Notes under the pieces: model-generated
The model's input: the letters and a program-made list of their open reading frames with translations, nothing else
Databases searched by the model: none
Told to the model about the DNA's origin: nothing
Virus record (IMG/VR): IMGVR_UViG_3300047476_001158
Span: 1 to 33,937 of that record
DNA length: 33,937 bases
DNA from: a virus
Direction: 5' to 3' (one strand)
In this document: positions 31,509 to 33,937 of the stretch, piece by piece
Numbering within the stretch: the stretch's first letter is position 1
Layout: every line of letters starts with the position of its first letter
Made by a program: the position numbers and the translations under genes

Positions 31509-33365
31509 ATGAGCGCAATATTAAAAGTTAGAATCCCATATTACGGTAGAACCATTTCGACAGGTACAGATGGTGTAGCCGAATTCTATTTACTAGAAAA
31601 ACCAAAATATGTACCAGCTTTAAATCAGACGGTTGTCATCACCCACACAGAGGTATCATCTAGCACTGGTTTAAACACAAAATTAACAAATATTTCAACT
31701 AACACTGTTTTAGGTAGATTCCAGGCCGCACCAGATTTGTCATCTAACGCAACTGCGATTGCTGCGAACGGTGGTTATAGTTACTTATACACAATTGCTT
31801 ACAACGATACTGAGTTTTCTCAACCACAATATGGTGGTACTTGTCGTGGGTATATTGAATTTGATTACAATCCAGCTAACTACAACATTTTAAAACCTGT
31901 TGAAAGCGTTGTTGTTGTAAACGAAACGGTACCTTTTGATTTGGCGAACGGCTTCCAAGCTTTGAACCATAATTTTACAGGTGCGACATTAAACTCAACT
32001 GATATTTTACCAGGATTTTTTGTTGGTAGACAAGATAACAACACAATCTTTGCTAACTTATTAAAATCACTTAACCTACCTGTTACTGATGAAGAGTACA
32101 AAAAATACTCAAGATCAGCATACGGTGTTTTGAGTGTAGCTGGTACAAACGATGCTGTTGCTGTTAGAAAAAACGGTATTAATTACAAATGGACTGCAAT
32201 CACATCAGCATACACTGGAACAACAGATGCGTTGTTAGTGCACCCAACAACTGGATATACAGGTGAATATTACAACACTGTTATACAAACAATCGGTTGT
32301 AATGAATTCGAGGCAAACAAACCATGGAATCTTCCAGTACCGAATGACATGTACTTAATTTTTGAGGTACCTAATAATAAGTATGGTGAGATCATAGACG
32401 GTAAAACTGTTAAATTTACTTTACCTTATTATGTTGGTACAGCATCAGTTGATCCAGATGAAAAACGTTTAGGTATCATGACTTACGTTGGTTCTGAAAC
32501 AACAATTGATTTGTACGGTACATATAACGAGGCTGGTATCAATAACAACTTAGATAGAAAATTATCTGAACCAAACATCAGTTTGTCAACTTTAGGTGTT
32601 AGGCCTGATTTAGCTAATGTTAGTGAGACAACTTATGAAAGTAATGTTGTTCTTTTATTCTGTGATGATATCGCAGCTCCATCGGCTAACTTTAATAACT
32701 GGGGTGATGGTTACACTGAAGTACTTAACGGTACTAAAGTTTTCTCACCAACAGCACAGGAAAAACCAACTTACAACTATAAAAATGATACTTGTGTTGG
32801 TGCTGCTTATCTTGATAAAGGTTTTATCGTTATAACACACCCAATGATTGTTGACTCATACTTTAAAGCCATTTTTAATGGTGATATCGTAACCGCTGGT
32901 ACAACAAACGTGCTTAAGAATTATGATTTAGTTAATGGTATCACTACTGACACCAGAGGTGATGTTAGAACAACTGTTTCTGGTGATACTGAGCAACTTA
33001 TTGTAACTAAAGATGGTACTGATATCCTATGGGATAGCACACAATTTATCTACACTGGTACTCAGGTATCTGAATTAACTTACAATAGTTATAACACTGA
33101 AAAATCATTAAACGTTGTTTGTTTAGCTTCATCAGATGAGTTCTTTAAATCATCAAACGATACAGCTAAAGAATTACAAGGAGTTGCCCAAACTGAAGAC
33201 TACGCTTCATTTAAATCAACAAACGGTGATTTATATCCAGTGATCATTACTCAATTAGGTATTCACGATGCCCAGGGTAATTTATTAGCAATTTGTAAAC
33301 CAACACAGCCAATTAAAAAGTATTGGTATGATGTTGTGTCATTCAACGTGAAAATAAGATTATAA
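31509..33365 (+). CDS. Structural protein, 618 aa, related to the body of the 908-aa protein
   Basis: Starts four bases after the 81-aa gene. The N terminus, MSAILKVRIPYYGRTISTGT, is followed by beta-rich sequence. Shared landmarks with the 908-aa protein are KTVKFTLPYYVG, RLGIMTYVGSETTIDLYGTY, YLDKGFIVITHPMIV, and a C-terminal YPVIITQLGIHDAQGNLLAI followed by CKPTQPIKKYWYD. The last pattern (T-x-(L/I)-x-I-x-D-x-x-x-N-(L/I)-(L/V)-A, then K-x-x-x-P-(I/V)-x-(K/R)-K) is the clearest match. Order differs in part: the G-I-(I/M)-x-Y strand precedes the L-P-Y / I-P-Y strand in one protein and follows it in the other. It has no enzyme motif and is probably a virion surface or baseplate component. It is the last structural gene seen. 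Confidence 0.8.
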   Translation: MSAILKVRIPYYGRTISTGTDGVAEFYLLEKPKYVPALNQTVVITHTEVSSSTGLNTKLTNISTNTVLGRFQAAPDLSSNATAIAANGGYSYLYTIAYNDTEFSQPQYGGTCRGYIEFDYNPANYNILKPVESVVVVNETVPFDLANGFQALNHNFTGATLNSTDILPGFFVGRQDNNTIFANLLKSLNLPVTDEEYKKYSRSAYGVLSVAGTNDAVAVRKNGINYKWTAITSAYTGTTDALLVHPTTGYTGEYYNTVIQTIGCNEFEANKPWNLPVPNDMYLIFEVPNNKYGEIIDGKTVKFTLPYYVGTASVDPDEKRLGIMTYVGSETTIDLYGTYNEAGINNNLDRKLSEPNISLSTLGVRPDLANVSETTYESNVVLLFCDDIAAPSANFNNWGDGYTEVLNGTKVFSPTAQEKPTYNYKNDTCVGAAYLDKGFIVITHPMIVDSYFKAIFNGDIVTAGTTNVLKNYDLVNGITTDTRGDVRTTVSGDTEQLIVTKDGTDILWDSTQFIYTGTQVSELTYNSYNTEKSLNVVCLASSDEFFKSSNDTAKELQGVAQTEDYASFKSTNGDLYPVIITQLGIHDAQGNLLAICKPTQPIKKYWYDVVSFNVKIRL

Positions 33366-33375
33366 TACAAAATAT

Positions 33376-33937
33376 ATGCAAGAGATACAAGAAGAATTTT
33401 ACTTACTTGGACTAGACGTTTCAACTAAAACAATCGGAATTTCATTATTCAACAATAAGGGCGAGCTTTTGGAGTTAACACATATTTCTCCAAAAGCTAA
33501 ACCCGAACCAAAAACAAAGACAGAAGAGCTTATCAAAAAAGCCGATTTGTTTTACGACTTCATTCAGAAGTACAAAAAAATGAACATCAAATACATTGTG
33601 ATCGAAGAACCATTATTGCGTTCAAACAATGTTAACACAGTTGGTACCTTATTACGTTTTAACGGTATGGTTACTAAAATTTGTTATGATGTTATCGGAG
33701 TTGTTCCAGAATACGTATCAACTTACGAAGCTAGGAAAAACGCATTCCCATCATTAATGCAACCTAACTCATCGGGTAAACTAGTTTTATTTGGCGGATT
33801 ACCTAAAGATATCGACAAGAAAAAACTTGTTTGGGATCTTGTAGCCAAAAGAGAACCAGCTATCAATTGGTTATTAGACAAAAAAGGTCAGCTCAAAAAA
33901 GAGAACTTTGACATGTCTGATGCCTATACGGTTATGT
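33376..33937 (+). CDS. RuvC-like nuclease (3' end beyond the window)
   Basis: The visible 187 residues show a RNase H-fold nuclease of the RuvC type: LGLDVSTKTIGIS (11-23) with the first catalytic Asp D14, IKYIVIEEPLL (71-81) with a second-strand acidic residue E77 or E78, and FDMSDAYTVM (178-187) with D179 and D182 at the position of the last metal ligands. A helical segment NVNTVGTLLRFNGMVTKICY lies between. Such phage proteins resolve Holliday junctions or branched DNA before packaging, where T4 uses the unrelated gp49. It starts ten bases after the last structural gene with no terminator between, so late expression by read-through is likely. The frame is open to the window edge; other RuvC-fold nucleases cannot be excluded without the C terminus. 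Confidence 0.82.
   Translation, partial: MQEIQEEFYLLGLDVSTKTIGISLFNNKGELLELTHISPKAKPEPKTKTEELIKKADLFYDFIQKYKKMNIKYIVIEEPLLRSNNVNTVGTLLRFNGMVTKICYDVIGVVPEYVSTYEARKNAFPSLMQPNSSGKLVLFGGLPKDIDKKKLVWDLVAKREPAINWLLDKKGQLKKENFDMSDAYTVM

Noticed and set aside
33334-33366. TTGTGT ... TATAAT resembling a sigma70 promoter before the RuvC-like gene
   Set aside because: The 21-bp spacer is too long for sigma70 and TATAATAC does not fit TAnnTTTG; probably chance in A/T-rich DNA.
1-33937. Possible stop-codon reassignment, since no complete gene ends with TAG
   Set aside because: Nearly all genes end with TAA, as expected at this base composition, the helicase ends with TGA, and no gene is interrupted under the standard code.
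1-33937. tRNA genes, CRISPR arrays, insertion sequences or defence/anti-defence genes
   Set aside because: All gaps are at most about 130 bp and were read; none holds a cloverleaf, spaced repeats or transposase, and no gene shows a recognisable defence-related motif.

Overview
This window is part of the genome of a T4-superfamily tailed phage with a contractile tail. It most likely infects a Bacteroidota (Flavobacterium-like) host. The phage assignment rests on a gp32-like single-strand binding protein, UvsX, a FEN/RNase H-type 5' nuclease, a gp41-like helicase, a class Ia ribonucleotide reductase pair, and the baseplate wedge proteins gp25 and gp6. The host inference rests on four signs: AT-rich DNA, A/T-rich leaders without Shine-Dalgarno sequences, two promoter-like elements of the TTG-N17-23-TAnnTTTG type, and a gp32-like protein that ends in the DDLPF tip typical of Bacteroidota SSB. 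All genes are on the + strand and use the standard code. Nearly all stop with TAA.

Layout. (1) 1-545: the end of one unknown gene, a 101-aa unknown gene and a strong terminator. (2) 569-5610: replication and recombination genes, from a promoter-like element with a possible operator: gp32-like SSB, terminator-like hairpin, uvsX, 5' nuclease, an unknown 153-aa gene, gp41-like helicase. (3) 5594-9081: nucleotide metabolism, nrdB and nrdA behind their own promoter-like element, closed by a terminator. The nrdA start region carries what looks like a deletion scar. (4) 9105-33365: a long, tightly packed structural cluster. It begins with gp25 and gp6, continues through five largely unrecognised overlapping or abutting genes to a 2442-aa giant protein, and then a second block of seven proteins (26397-33365). 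Three of those seven share an N-terminal LTxxGR module. (5) 33376-end: the start of a RuvC-like nuclease gene.

How they work together. Region 2 coats ssDNA, drives strand exchange, removes primers or flaps and unwinds the fork. Region 3 supplies dNTPs. Region 4 builds the baseplate and host-contact structures; its overlapping start and stop codons suggest coupled translation of stoichiometric parts. A shared AT-rich element (CGATATTTAT, 20 nt from the motif core to the ATG) precedes both structural blocks, whereas TTG/TAnnTTTG elements precede regions 2 and 3. This suggests an early/late promoter division.

No tRNA, CRISPR, insertion sequence or attachment site was seen. The longest gap without a gene is about 130 bp. 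No clear new defence or counter-defence system is visible. The most unusual content is the giant protein, the LTxxGR module family with a split/fused pair, the SSB-tip mimicry and the nrdA N-terminal scar.
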